DNA of 64,000 nt from Psococerastis gibbosa (taxonomy: Eukaryota > Arthropoda > Insecta > Psocodea > Psocidae), in assembly GCA_963971405.1 (NCBI GenBank), contig OZ020487.1, forward strand, positions 19,205,371-19,269,370. The letters run 5' to 3'. Positions 38,054 through 49,457 of the stretch are shown piece by piece. The stretch's first letter is position 1. Every line of letters begins with the position of its first letter. The notes under the pieces are model-generated. The model did no database searches. It had not been told where the DNA came from and worked only from the letters and a program-made list of their open reading frames with translations. The position numbers and the translations under genes are program-made.

Positions 38054-38065
38054 AAATAGCTATTT
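38054..38065. other. Perfect 12-bp palindrome AAATAGCTATTT (example copy)
   Basis: AAATAGCTATTT is self-complementary and lies about 98 bp (centre to centre) after GAGCAATTGCTC in the same monomer. It is kept in monomers with GTAAATAGC. It shrinks to ATAGCTAT in GTATATAGC monomers and to TAGCTA in GTAATTAGC monomers, so the symmetric core TAGCTA is the widespread part. It is missing from the eight 141-bp truncated monomers. Confidence 0.85.
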
Positions 38066-38271
38066 TTCCTATTCTTGTCGAATGAATTTTTTTTAGCTAC
38101 ATTTACACCGATGAACACGCAGGAGCAATTGCTCAATGTTAAGTACAATACAATGAGCCAAAATAAGCCAAATTAAGACACCCGTGTCATATCAAGACCT
38201 TTAAAAAAAAAAAAAAAGTATATAGCTATTTTTCGTATTCTTGTCGAATGAATTTTTTGTAGCTACATTTA

Positions 38272-41200
38272 CAGCGATGTACAAGCAGGAGCAAGTGGTC
38301 AATGTTAAGTACAATACAATGAGCCTAAATAAGCAAAATGAAGACACCTATATCTTTTAAAGACCTTTAAAAAAAATAAAATAAGTAAATAGCTATTTTT
38401 CTTATTCTTGTCGAATGAATTTTTTTTAGCTACATTTACACCGATGAACACGCAGGAACAATTGCTCAATGTTAAGTACAATACAATGAGCCAAAATAAG
38501 CAAAATTAAGTCACCTATATCTTTTTAAAACCTTTAAAAAAATAAAATAAGTATATAGCTATTTTTCTTATTCTTGTCGAATGAATTTTTTTTAGCTACA
38601 TTTACACCGATGAACACGCAGGAGCAATTGTTCAATGTTAGTACAATACAATGAGCCAAAATAAGCAAAATTAAGACACCCTTATCATATCAAGACCTTT
38701 AAAAAAAAAAAAATAAGTAAATAGCTATTTTTCATGTTCTTGTCGAATGAATTTTTTGTAGCTACATTTACACCGATGAACACGCAGGGGCAAGTGGTCA
38801 ATGTTAAGTACAATACAGTGAGCCTAAATAAGCAAAATTAAGACACTCATATCATATCAGGACCTTTAAAAAAAAAAATAAGTATATAGCTATTTTTCGT
38901 ATTCTTGTCGAATGAATTTTTTGTAGCTACATTTACACCGATGAACATGCTGGAGCAATTGCCTAATGTTAGATACAGTACAATGAGCCAAAATGAGCAA
39001 AATTAAGACACCTATATCTTTTTAAAACCTTTAAAAAAAATAAAATAAGTAATTAGCTATTTTTCGTATTCTTGCCGTTTGAATTTTTTCAAGCTACATT
39101 TACACCGATGAACACGCAGGAGCAATTTCTCAATGTTAAGTACAATACAATGAGCCAAAATAAGCAAAATAAAGACACCTATATTTTTTTAAAACCTTTA
39201 AAAAAAATAAAATAAGTAAATAGCTATTTTTCTTATTCTTGTCGAATGAATTTTTTTTAGCTACATTTACACCGATGAACACGCAGGAGCAATTTCTCAA
39301 TGTTAAGTACAATACAATGAGCCAAAATAAGCAAAATAAAGACACCTATATTTTTTTAAAACCTTTAAAAAAAATAAAATAAGTAAATAGCTATTTTTCT
39401 TATTCTTGTCGAATGAATTTTTTTTAGCTACATTTACACCGATGAACACGCAGGAGCAATTGCTCAATGTTAATTACAATACAATGAGCCAAAATAAGCC
39501 AAATTAAGACACCCGTGTCATATCAAGACCTTTAAAAAAAATAAAATAAGTATATAGCTAATTTTCTTATTCTTGTCGAATGAATTTTTTTTAGCTACAT
39601 TTACACCGATGAACACGCAGGAGCAAGTGGTCAATGTTAAGTACAATACAGTGAGCCTTAATAAGCAAAATTAAGACACCTATATCTTTTTAAGACCTTT
39701 AAAAAAAAAAAATAAGTAAATAGCTATTTTTCTTATTCTTGTCGAATGAATTTTTTTTAGCTACATTTACACCGATGAACACGCAGGAACATTTGCTCAA
39801 TGTTAAGTACAATACAATGAGCCAAAATAAGCAAAACTAAGACACCTATATCTTTTTAAAACCATTAAAAAAATAAAATAAGTAAATAGCTATTTTTCAT
39901 ATTCTTGTCGAATGAATTTTTTTTAGCTACATTTACACCGATGAACACGCAGGAGCAAGTGGTCAATGTTAAGTACAATACAGTGAGCCTAAATAAGCAA
40001 AATTAAGACACTCATATCATATCAAGACCTTTAAAAAAAAAAAATAAGTATATAGCTATTTTTCGTATTCTTGTCGAATGAATTTTTTGTAGCTACATTT
40101 ACACCGATGTACAAGCAGGAGCAAGTGGTCAATGTTAGGTACAATACAATGAGCCAAAATAAGCAAAATTAAGACACCTATATCTTTATAAGACCTTTAA
40201 AAAAAAAAATAAGTATATAGCTATTTTTCGTATTCTTGTCGAATGAATTTTTTGTAGCTACATTTACACCGATGTACAAGCAGGAGCAAGTGGTCAATGT
40301 TAGGTACAATACAATGAGCCAAAATAAGCAAAATTAAGTCACCTATATCTTTTTAAAACCTTTAAAAAAAATAAAATAAGTATATAGCTATTTTTCATAT
40401 TCTTGTCGAATGAATTTTTTGTAGCTACATTTACACCGATGAACACGCAGGAGCAAGTGGCCAATGTTAGGTACAATACAATGAGCCAAAATAAGCAAAA
40501 TTAAGACACCTATATCTTTATAAGACCTTTAAAAAAAATAAAATAAGTAAATAGCTATTTTTCTTATTCTTGTCGAATGAATTTTGTTTAGCTACATTTA
40601 CACCGATGAACACGCAGGAACAATTTCTCCATGTTAAGTGCAATACATTGAGCCAAAATAAGCAAAATTAAGACACCTTTATCTTTTTGAAACCTTTAAA
40701 AAAAATAAAATAAGTAAATAGCTATTTTTCTTATTCTTGTCGAATGAATTTTTTTTAGCCACATTTACACCGATGAACACGCAGGAACAATTGCTCAATG
40801 TTAAGTACAATACATTGAGCCAAAATAAGCAAAATAAAGACACCTATATCTTTTTAAAACCTTTAAAAAAAATAAAATAAGTAAATAGCTATTTTTCTTA
40901 TTCTTGTCGAATGAATTTTTTTTAGCAACATTTAAACCGATGAACACGCAGGAACAATTGCTCAATGTTAAGTACGATACATTGAGCCAAAATAAGCAAA
41001 ATCAAGACACCTATATCTTTTTAAAACCTTTAAAAAAATAAAATAAGTAAATAGCTATTTTTCTTATTCTTGTCGAATGAATTTTTTTTAGCTACATTTA
41101 CACCGATGAACACGCAGGAGCAAGTGGTCAATGTTAAGTACAATACAGTGAGCCTTAATAAGCAAAATTAAGACACCTATATCTTTTTAAGACCTTTAAA

Positions 41201-44200
41201 AAAAAAAAATAAGTAAATAGCTATTTTTCTTATTCTTGTCGAATGAATTTTTTTTAGCTACATTTACACCGATGAACACGCAGGAACATTTGCTCAATGT
41301 TAAGTACAATACAATGAGCCAAAATAAGCAAAACTAAGACACCTATATCTTTTTAAAACCTTTAAAAAAATAAAATAAGTAAATAGCTATTTTTCATATT
41401 CTTGTCGAATGAATTTTTTTTAGCTACATTTACACCGATGAACACGCAGGAGCAAGTGGTCAATGTTAAGTACAATACAGTGAGCCTAAATAAGCAAAAT
41501 TAAGACACTCATATCATATCAAGACCTTTAAAAAAAAAAAATAAGTATATAGCTATTTTTCGTATTCTTGTCGAATGAATTTTTTGTAGCTACATTTACA
41601 CCGATGAACACGCTGGAGCAATTGCCTAATGTTAGATACAGTACAATGAGCCAAAATAAGCAAAATTAAGACACCTATATCTTTTTAAAACCTTTAAAAA
41701 AAATAAAATAAGTAATTAGCTATTTTTCGTATTCTTGAAGTTTGAATTTTTTCAAGCTACATTTACACCGATGAACACGCAGGAGCAATTTCACAATGTT
41801 AAGTACAATACAATGAGCCAAAATAAGCAAAATAAAGACACCTATATTTTTTTAAAACCTTTAAAAAAAATAAAATGAATGAATGAATTTTTTTTAGCTA
41901 CATTTACACCGATGAACACGCAGGAACAATTGCTCAATGTTAAGTACAATACAATGAGCCGAAATAAGCCAAATTAAGACACCCGTGTCATATCAAGACC
42001 TTTAAAAAAATAAAATAAGTATATAGCTATTTTTCGTATTCTTGTCGAATGAATTTTTTGTAGCTACATTTACACCGATGTACAAGCAGGAGCAAGTGGT
42101 CAATGTTAAGTACAATACAATGAGCCTAAATAAGCAAAATTAAGACACCTATATCTTTTAAAGACCTTTAAAAAAAATAAAATAAGTAAATAGCTATTTT
42201 TCGTATTCTTGCCGTTTGAATTTTTTCAAGCCACATTTACACCGATGAACACGCAGGAACAATTGCTCAATGTTAAGTACATTACAATGAGCCAAAATAA
42301 ACAAAATAAAGGCACCTATATCTTTTTAAAACCTTTAAAAAAAATAAAATAAGTAAATAGCTATTTTTCTTATTCTTGTCGAATGAATTTTTTTTAGCCA
42401 CATTTACACCGATGAACACGCAAGAACAATTGCTCAATGTTAAGTACAATACAATGAGCCAAAATAAGCAAAATTAAGACACCTATATCTTTTTAAAACT
42501 TTTAAAAAAAATAAAATAAGTAAATAGCTATTTTTCTTATTCTTGTCGAATGAATTTTTTTTAGCTACATTTACACCGATGAACACGCAGGAGCAATTGC
42601 TCAATGTTAAGTACAATACAATGAGCCAAAATAAGCAAAATTAAGACACTCATATCATATCAAGACCTTTAAAAAAAAAAAAAAAATATATAGCTATTTT
42701 TCGTATTCTTGTCGAATGAATTTTTTGTAGCTACATTTACACCGATGAACACGCTGGAGCAATTGCCTAATGTTAGATACAGTACAATGAGCCAAAATGA
42801 GCAAAATTAAGACACCTATATCTTTTTAAAACCTTTAAAAAAAATAAAATAAGTAATTAGCTATTTTTCGTATTCTTGCCGTATGAATTTTTTTAAGCTT
42901 CATTTACACCGATGAACACGCAGGAGCAATTGCTCAATGTTAAGTACAATACATTGAGCCAAAATAAGCAAAATAAAGACACCTATATCTTTTTAAAACC
43001 TTTAAAGAAAATAAAATAAGTAAATAGCTATTTTTCTTATTCTTGTCGAATGAATTTTTTTTAGCCACATTTACACCGATGAACACGCAGGAACAATTGC
43101 TCAATGTTAAGTACGATACATTGAGCCAAAATAAGCAAAATAAAGACACCTATATCTTTTTAAAACCTTTAAAAAAAATAAAATAAGTAAATAGCTATTT
43201 TTCTTATTCTAGTCGAATGAATTTTATTTAGCTACATTTACACCGATGAACAATCAGGAGCAATTGCTCAATGTTAAGTTCAATACATTGAGCCAAAATA
43301 AACAAAATTAAGACACCGTATCATAACAAGACCTTTAAAAAAAATAAAATAAGGAAATAGCTATTTTTTTTATTCTTGTCGAATGAATTTTTTTAGCAAC
43401 ATTTAAACCGATGAACACGCAGGAGCAATTGCTCAATGTCAAGTACAATACAACGAGCCAAAATAAGCAAAATTAAGACACCTATATCTTTTTAAAACCT
43501 TTAAAAAAATAAAATAAATAAATAGCTATTTTTCCTATTCTTGTCGAATGAATTTTTTTTAGCTTCATTTACACCGATGAACACGCAGGAGCAATTGTTT
43601 AATGTTAAGTACAATACAATGAGCCAAAATAAGCCAAATTAAGACACCCGTGTCATAACAAGACCTTAAAAAAAAATAAAATAAGTATATAGCTATTTTT
43701 CTTATTCTTGTCGAATGAATTTTTTGTAGCTACATTTACACCGATGAACACGCAGGAGCAAGTGGCCAATGTTAAGTACAATACAATGAGCCTAAATAAG
43801 CAAAATTAAGACACCTATATCTTTATAAGACCTTTAAAAAAAATAAAATAAGTAAATAGCTATTTTTCTTATTCTTGTCGAATGAATTTTTTTTAGCCAC
43901 ATTTACACCGATGAACACGCATGAACAATTGCTCAATGTTAAGTTCAATACAATGAGCCAAAAGAAGCAAAATTAAGACACCGTTATCATATCAAGACCT
44001 ATAAAAAAAAATAAAATAAGTAAATAGCTATTTTTTTTATTCTTGTCGAATGAATTTTTTTTAGCTACATTTACACCGATGAACACGCAGGAGCAATTGC
44101 TCAATGTTAAGTACAATACAATGAGCCAAAATAAGCAAAATTAAGACACCTATATCTTTTAAAAACCTTTAAAAAAATAAAATAAGTAAATAGCTATTTT

Positions 44201-44405
44201 TCCTATTCTTGTCGAATGAATTTTTTTTAGCTACATTTACACCGATGAACACGCAGGAGCAATTGCTCAATGTTAAGTACAATACAATGAGCCAAAATAA
44301 GCCAAATTAAGACACCCGTGTCATATCAAGACCTTTAAAAAAAAAAAATAAGTATATAGCTATTTTTCGTATTCTTGACGAATGAATTTTTTGTAGCTAC
44401 ATTTA
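38272..44405. repeat. Domain C unit 4, expanded and mixed, 6,134 bp
   Basis: It starts at a CAGCGATGTACAAGC variant (38,272). The stretch 38.6-40.1 kb carries two adjacent full-length monomers with CTATATTTTTTTAAAACC (39,136-39,345). Two successive CACCGATGTACAAGC monomers lie at 40,102 and 40,267. From about 40,440 to 41,877 the order repeats 35.14-36.41 kb (shift 5,299, then 5,466 once the monomer missing from unit 3 is passed). From about 43.2 kb it repeats 37.07 kb with a shift of 6,134. All of it is satellite. Confidence 0.8.
41755..41895 (+). repeat. Truncated 141-bp monomer, copy 8 (domain C)
   Basis: Same deletion (GAAT triplet from 41,877), 5,466 bp after copy 7. It has a private GCAATTTCACAATG. 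Confidence 0.95.
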
Positions 44406-45745
44406 CACCGATGTACAAGCAGGAGCAAGTGGTCAATGTTAAGTACAATACAATGAGCCTAAATAAGCAAAATTAAGTCACCTATATCTTTTTAAAACCT
44501 TTAAAAAAAATAAAATAAGTATATAGCTATTTTTCTTATTCTTGTCGAATGAATTTTTTTTAGCTACATTTACACCGATGAACACGCAGGAGCAATTGTT
44601 CAATGTTAGTACAATACAATGAGCCAAAATAAGCAAAATTAAGACACCCTTATCATATCAAGACCTTTAAAAAAAATAAAATAAGTAAATAGCTATTTTT
44701 TTTATTCTTGTCGAATGAATTTTTTGTAGCTACATTTACACCGATGAACACGCAGGAGCAATAGGTCAATGTTAAGTACAATACAGTGAGCCTTAATAAG
44801 CAAAATTAAGACACTCATATCATATCAGGACCTTTAAAAAAAAAAAATAAGTATATAGCTATTTTTCGTATTCTTGTCGAATGAATTTTTTGTAGCTACA
44901 TTTACACCGAAGAACATGCTGGAGCAATTGCCTAATGTTAGATACAGTACAATGAGCCAAAATAAGCAAAATAAAGACACCTATATTTTTTTAAAACCTT
45001 TAAAAAAAATAAAATAAGTAAATAGCTATTTTTCTTATTCTTGTCGAATGAATTTTTTTTAGCTACATTTACACCGATGAACACGCAGGAACAATTGGTC
45101 AATGTTAAGTACAATACAATGAGCTAAAATAAGCAAAATAAAGACACCTATATTTTTTTAAAACCTTTAAAAAAAATAAAATAAGTAAATAGCTATTTTT
45201 CTTATTCTTGTCGAATGAATTTTTTTTAGCTACATTTAAACCGATGAACACGCAGGAGCAATTTTTTAATATCAAGTACGATACAATGAGCCAAAATAAG
45301 CAAAATTAAGACACCTATATCTTTTTAAAACCTTTAAAAAAATAAAATAAGTAAATAGCTATTTTTCTTATTCTTGTCGAATGAATTTTTTTTTGCTACA
45401 TTTACACCGATGAACACGCAAGAGCAATTGCTCAATGTTAATTACAATACAATGAGCCAAAATAAGCCAAATTAAGACACCCGTGTCATATCAAGACCTT
45501 TAAAAAAAATGAAATAAGTATATAGCTAATTTTCTTATTCTTGTCGAATGAATTTTTTTTAGCTACATTTACACCGATGAACACGCAGGAGCAATTGCAC
45601 AATGTTAAATACAATACAATGAGCCGAAATAAGCAAAATTTAGACACCCTTATCATATCAAGACCTTAAAAAAAATAATATAAGTAAATAGCTATTTTTT
45701 TTATTCTTGTCGAATGAATTTTTTTTAGCAACATTTACACCGATG
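44406..45745. repeat. Right edge of domain C, mosaic satellite
   Basis: About eight monomers of domain C type: GTACAAGCAGG, GTTCAATGTTAGTAC (one base short, as near 38,632), GCAATAGGTC, a CGAAGAACATGCTGG copy near 44,909, two TATATTTTTTTAAAACC monomers, an ATTTTTTAATATCAAG copy near 45,262, AAATGAAATAAG near 45,505 and a TTAAAAAAAATAATATAAG copy near 45,665. I see no internal duplication here and no gene. Confidence 0.75.
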
Positions 45746-47459
45746 AACACGCTGGAGCAATTGCCTAATGTTAGATACAGTACAGTGAGCTAAAATAAGC
45801 AAAATTAAGGCACCTGTATCTTTTTAAAACCTTTAAAAAAAATAAAATAAGTAAATAGCTATTTTTCTTATTCTTGTCGAATGAATTTTATGTAGCTACA
45901 TTTACACCGATGAACACGCAGGAGCAATTGCTCAATGTTAAGTACAATACAATGAGCCAAAATAAGCAAAATTAAGACACCAATATCTTTTTAAAACCTT
46001 TAAAAAAAATAAAATAAGTAAATAGCTATTTTTCTTATTCTTGTCGAATGAATTTTTTTTAGCTACATTTACACCGATGAACACGCAGGAGCAATTGCTC
46101 AATGTTAAGTACAATACAATGAGCCAAAATAAGCAAAATTAAGACACTCATATCATATCAAGACCTTTAAAAAAAAAAATAAGTATTTAGCTATTTTTCG
46201 AATTCTTGTCGAATGAATTTTTTGTAGCTACATTTACACCGATGAACACGCTGGAGCAATTGCCAAATGTTAGATACAATACAATGAGCCAAAATAAGCA
46301 AAATTAAGACACCTATATCTTTTTAAAACCTTTAAAAAAAATAAAATAAGTAATTAGCTATTTTTCGTATTCTTGCCGTATGAATTTTTTTAAGCTACAT
46401 TTACACCGATGAACACGCAGGAGCAATTGCTCAATGTTACGTACAATACATGGAGCCAAAATAAGCAAAATAAAGACACCTATATCTTTTTAAAACCTTT
46501 AAAAAAAAAAAATAAGTAAATAGCTATTTTTCTTATTCTTGTCGAATGAATTTTTTTTAGCCACATTTACACCGATGAACACGCAGTAACAATTGCTCAA
46601 TGTTAAGTACAATACAATGAGCCAAAATTAGCAAAATTAAGACACCTATATCTTTTTAAAACCTTTAAAAAAAATAAAATAAGTAAATAGCTATTATCGT
46701 ATTCTTGTCGAATGAATTTTTTTTAGCCACATTTACGCCGATGAACACGCAGGAACAATTGCTCAGTGTTAAGTACAATACAATGAGCCAAAATAAGCAA
46801 AATTAAGACACCTATATCTTTTTAAAACCTTTAAAAAAAATAAAATAAGCAAATAGCTATTTTTCTTATTCTTGTCGAATGAATTTTTTTTAGCTACATT
46901 TACACCGATGAACACGTAGGAGCAATTGCTCAATGTTAAGTACAATACAATGAGCCAAAATAAGCAAAATTAAGACACTCATATCATATCAAGACCTTTA
47001 AAAAAAAAAATAAGTATATAGCTATTTTTCGAATTCTTGTCGAATGAATTTTTTGTAGCTACATTTACACCGATGAACACGCTGGAGCAATTGCCTAATG
47101 TTAGATACAATACAATGAGCCAAAATAAGCAAAATTAAGACACCTATATCTTTTTAAAACCTTTAAAAAAAATAAAATAAGTAATTAGCTATTTTTCGTA
47201 TTCTTGCCGTATGAATTTTTTTAAGCTACATTTACACCGATGAACACGCAGGAGCAATTGCTCAATGTTAAGTACAATACATGGAGCCAAAATAAGCAAA
47301 ATAAAGACACCTATATCTTTTTAAAACCTTTAAAAAAAAAAATAAGTAAATAGCTATTTTTCTTATTCTTGTCGAATGAATTTTTTTTAGCCACATTTAC
47401 ACCGATGAACACGCAGTAGCAATTGCTCAATGTTAAGTACAATACAATGAGCCAAAATT
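45746..47459. repeat. Return of block A/B monomers (domain D), with a fused order
   Basis: At about 45,745 an AGCAACATTTACACC start from domain C passes into CACGCTGG...CAGTGAGCTAAAATAAG of block A/B type. The order TTTATGTAGC, GAATTC (46,200), CCAAATG, ACGTACAATACATGG, GCAGTAACAATTG, ACGCCGATG/CAGTGTTAAG and ACACGTAGGAGC then follows that near 19.0-19.8 kb. At 46.97-47.03 kb it skips directly to the GAATTC/CCTAATG monomer, omitting three monomers present at 9.4-9.96 kb. One monomer has a local change, AGCTATTATCGTATTC, near 46,691. Confidence 0.8.
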
Positions 47460-49457
47460 AGCAAAATTAAGACACCTATATCTTTTTAAAACCTTTAAAA
47501 AAAATAAAATAAGTAAATAGCTATTTTTCTTATTCTTGTCGAATGAATTTTTTTCAGCTACATTTACACCGATGAACACGCAGGAGCAATTGCTCAATGT
47601 TAAGTACAATACAATGAGCCAAAATAAGCAAAATTAAGACACTCATATCATATCAAGACCTTTAAAAAAAAAAATAAGTATATAGCTATTTTTCGAATTC
47701 TTGTCGAATGAATTTTTTGTAGCTACATTTACACCGATGAACACGCTGGAGCAATTGCCTAATGTTAGATACAGTACAGTGAGCCAAAATAAGCAAAATT
47801 AAGACACCTATATCTTTTTAAAACCTTTAAAAAAAAATAAAATAAGTAATTAGCTATTTTTCGTATTCTTGCCGTATGAATTTTTTTAAGCTTCATTTAC
47901 ACCGATGAACACGAAGGAGCAATTGCTCAATGTTAAGTACAATACATTGAGCCAAAATAAGCAAAATAAAGGCACCTATATCTTTTTAAAACCTTTAAAA
48001 AAAATAAAATAAGTAAATAGCTATTTTTCTTATTCTTGTCGAATGAATTTTTTTTAGCCACATTTACACCGATGAACACGCAAGAACAATTGCTCAATGT
48101 TAAGTACAATACAATGAGCCGAAATAAGCAAAATTAAGACACCTATATCTTTTTAAAACCTTTAAAAAAAATAAAATAAGTAAATAGCTATTTTTCTTAT
48201 TCTTGTCGAATGAATTTTTTTTAGCTACATTTACACCGATGAACACGCAGGAGCAATTGCTCAATGTTAAGTACGATACAATGAGCTAAAATAAGCAAAA
48301 TTAAGACACTCATATCATATCAAGACCTTTAAAAAAAAAAAAAAGTATATAGCTATTTTTCGTATTCTTGTCGAATGAATTTTTTGTAGCTACATTTACA
48401 CCGATGAACACGCTGGAGCAATTGCCTAATGTTAGATACAGTACAATGAGCCAAAATAAGCAAAATTAAGACACCTTTATCTTTTTAAAACCTTTAAAAA
48501 AAATAAAATAAGTAATTAGCTATTTTTCGTATTCTTGCCGTATGAATTTTTTTAAGCTTCATTTACACCGATGAACACGCAGGAGCAATTGCTCAATGTT
48601 AAGTACAATACATTGAGCCAAAATAAGCAAAATAAAGACACCTATATCTTTTTAAAACCTTTAAAGAAAATAAAATAAGTAAATAGCTATTTTTCTTATT
48701 CTTGTCGAATGAATTTTTTTTAGCCACATTTACACCGATGAACACGCAGGAACAATTGCTCAAGGTTAAGTACAATACATTGAGCCAAAATAAGCAAAAT
48801 AAAGACACCTATATCTTTTTAAAACCTTTAAAAAAAATAAAATAAGTAAATAGCTATTTTTCTTATTCTTGTCGAATGAATTTTATTTAGCTACATTTAC
48901 ACCGATGAACAATCAGGAGCAATTGCTCAATGTTAAGTTCAATACAATGAGCCAAAATAAGCAAAATTAAGACACCGTATCATATCAAGACCTTTAAAAA
49001 AAATAAAAAAAGGAAATAGCTATTTTTTTTATTCTTGTCGAATGAATTTTTTTAGCAACATTTAAACCGATGAACACGCAGGAGCAATTGCTCAATGTCA
49101 AGTACAATACAACGAGCCAAAATAAGCAAAATTAAGACACCTATATCTTTTTAAAACCTTTAAAAAAATAAAATAAATAAATAGCTATTTTTCCTATTCT
49201 TGTCGAATGAATTTTTTGTAGCTACATTTACACCGATGAACACGCTGGAGCAATTGCCTAATGTTAGATACAATACAATGAGCCAAAATAAGCAAAATTA
49301 AGACACCTATATCTTTTTAAAACCTTTAAAAAAAATAAAATAAGTAATTAGCTATTTTTCGTATTCTTGCCGTATGAATTTTTTTAAGCTACATTTACAC
49401 CGATGAACACGCAGGAGCAATTGCTCAATGTTAAGTACAATACATGGAGCCAAAATA
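47460..49457. repeat. 12-mer HOR unit, 1,998 bp, copy 1
   Basis: Variant order: TTTCAGC, GAATTC then CTGG with CAGTGAGCC, AAGCTTC with GAAGGAGC and AAAGGCACC, GCAAGAAC with GAGCCGAAATAAG, TACGATACAATGAGC, CTGG with ACCTTTATC, AAGCTTC with TTTAAAGAAAA, AGCCAC with GGAAC, TTTATTTAGC/AACAATCAGG, GCAACATTTAAACC with AACGAGCC, CTGG with ATACAATAC, CATGGAGCC. GAATTC at 47,695 pairs with 49,693. The edge is set by T at 47,459 against A at 49,457. Confidence 0.9.

Larger units (their letters stand above)
37929..38094 (+). repeat. Representative 166-bp monomer close to consensus
   Basis: Chosen as a reference copy; the phase (starting at AGCTAC) is arbitrary. In order it has AGCTACATTTACACCGATG at offset 1, ACACGCAGG at 21, the palindrome GAGCAATTGCTC at 29-40, AATGTTAAGTACAATAC from 41, GAGCCAAAATAAGC from 61, GACACC in the 80s, a T-run then A-run pair around 93-116, AAATAAAATAAG, the palindrome AAATAGCTATTT, TTGTCGAATGAA and a terminal T8. 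CpG sites are at ACCGATG, ACACGCA and GTCGAAT. Common variants elsewhere are CACGCTGG...CCTAATG or CCAAATG (CTGG type), GCAGGAACAATTG, GCAAGTGGTC or GTGGCC, CACTCATATC with GTATATAGC, and GTAATTAGC followed by CTTGCCGTATGAA. Confidence 0.9.
34802..38271. repeat. Domain C unit 3, rearranged 22-mer, 3,470 bp
   Basis: This unit lost one monomer near 35,700: AATCAAGACACC passes directly into CTTTTTAAGACC, removing the GTGGTC/GCCTTAATAAG copy present at about 33,015 and 41,110. Relative to 42.5-43.2 kb it also lacks four monomers near 37,050. It then has the tail order TTTATTTAGC/AACAATCAGG, AACATTTAAACC, AGCTTC with GTTTAATG, GTGGCC, and GCATGAACAATTGC with a 17-A run near 37,868. Confidence 0.8.

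Noticed and set aside
37929-38094. CENP-B box
   Set aside because: TTCG followed by TATTCTTG occurs in some monomers (TTTTTCGTATTCTTG), but the CGGG half of the NTTCGNNNNANNCGGGN pattern is absent. No monomer I read satisfies it.
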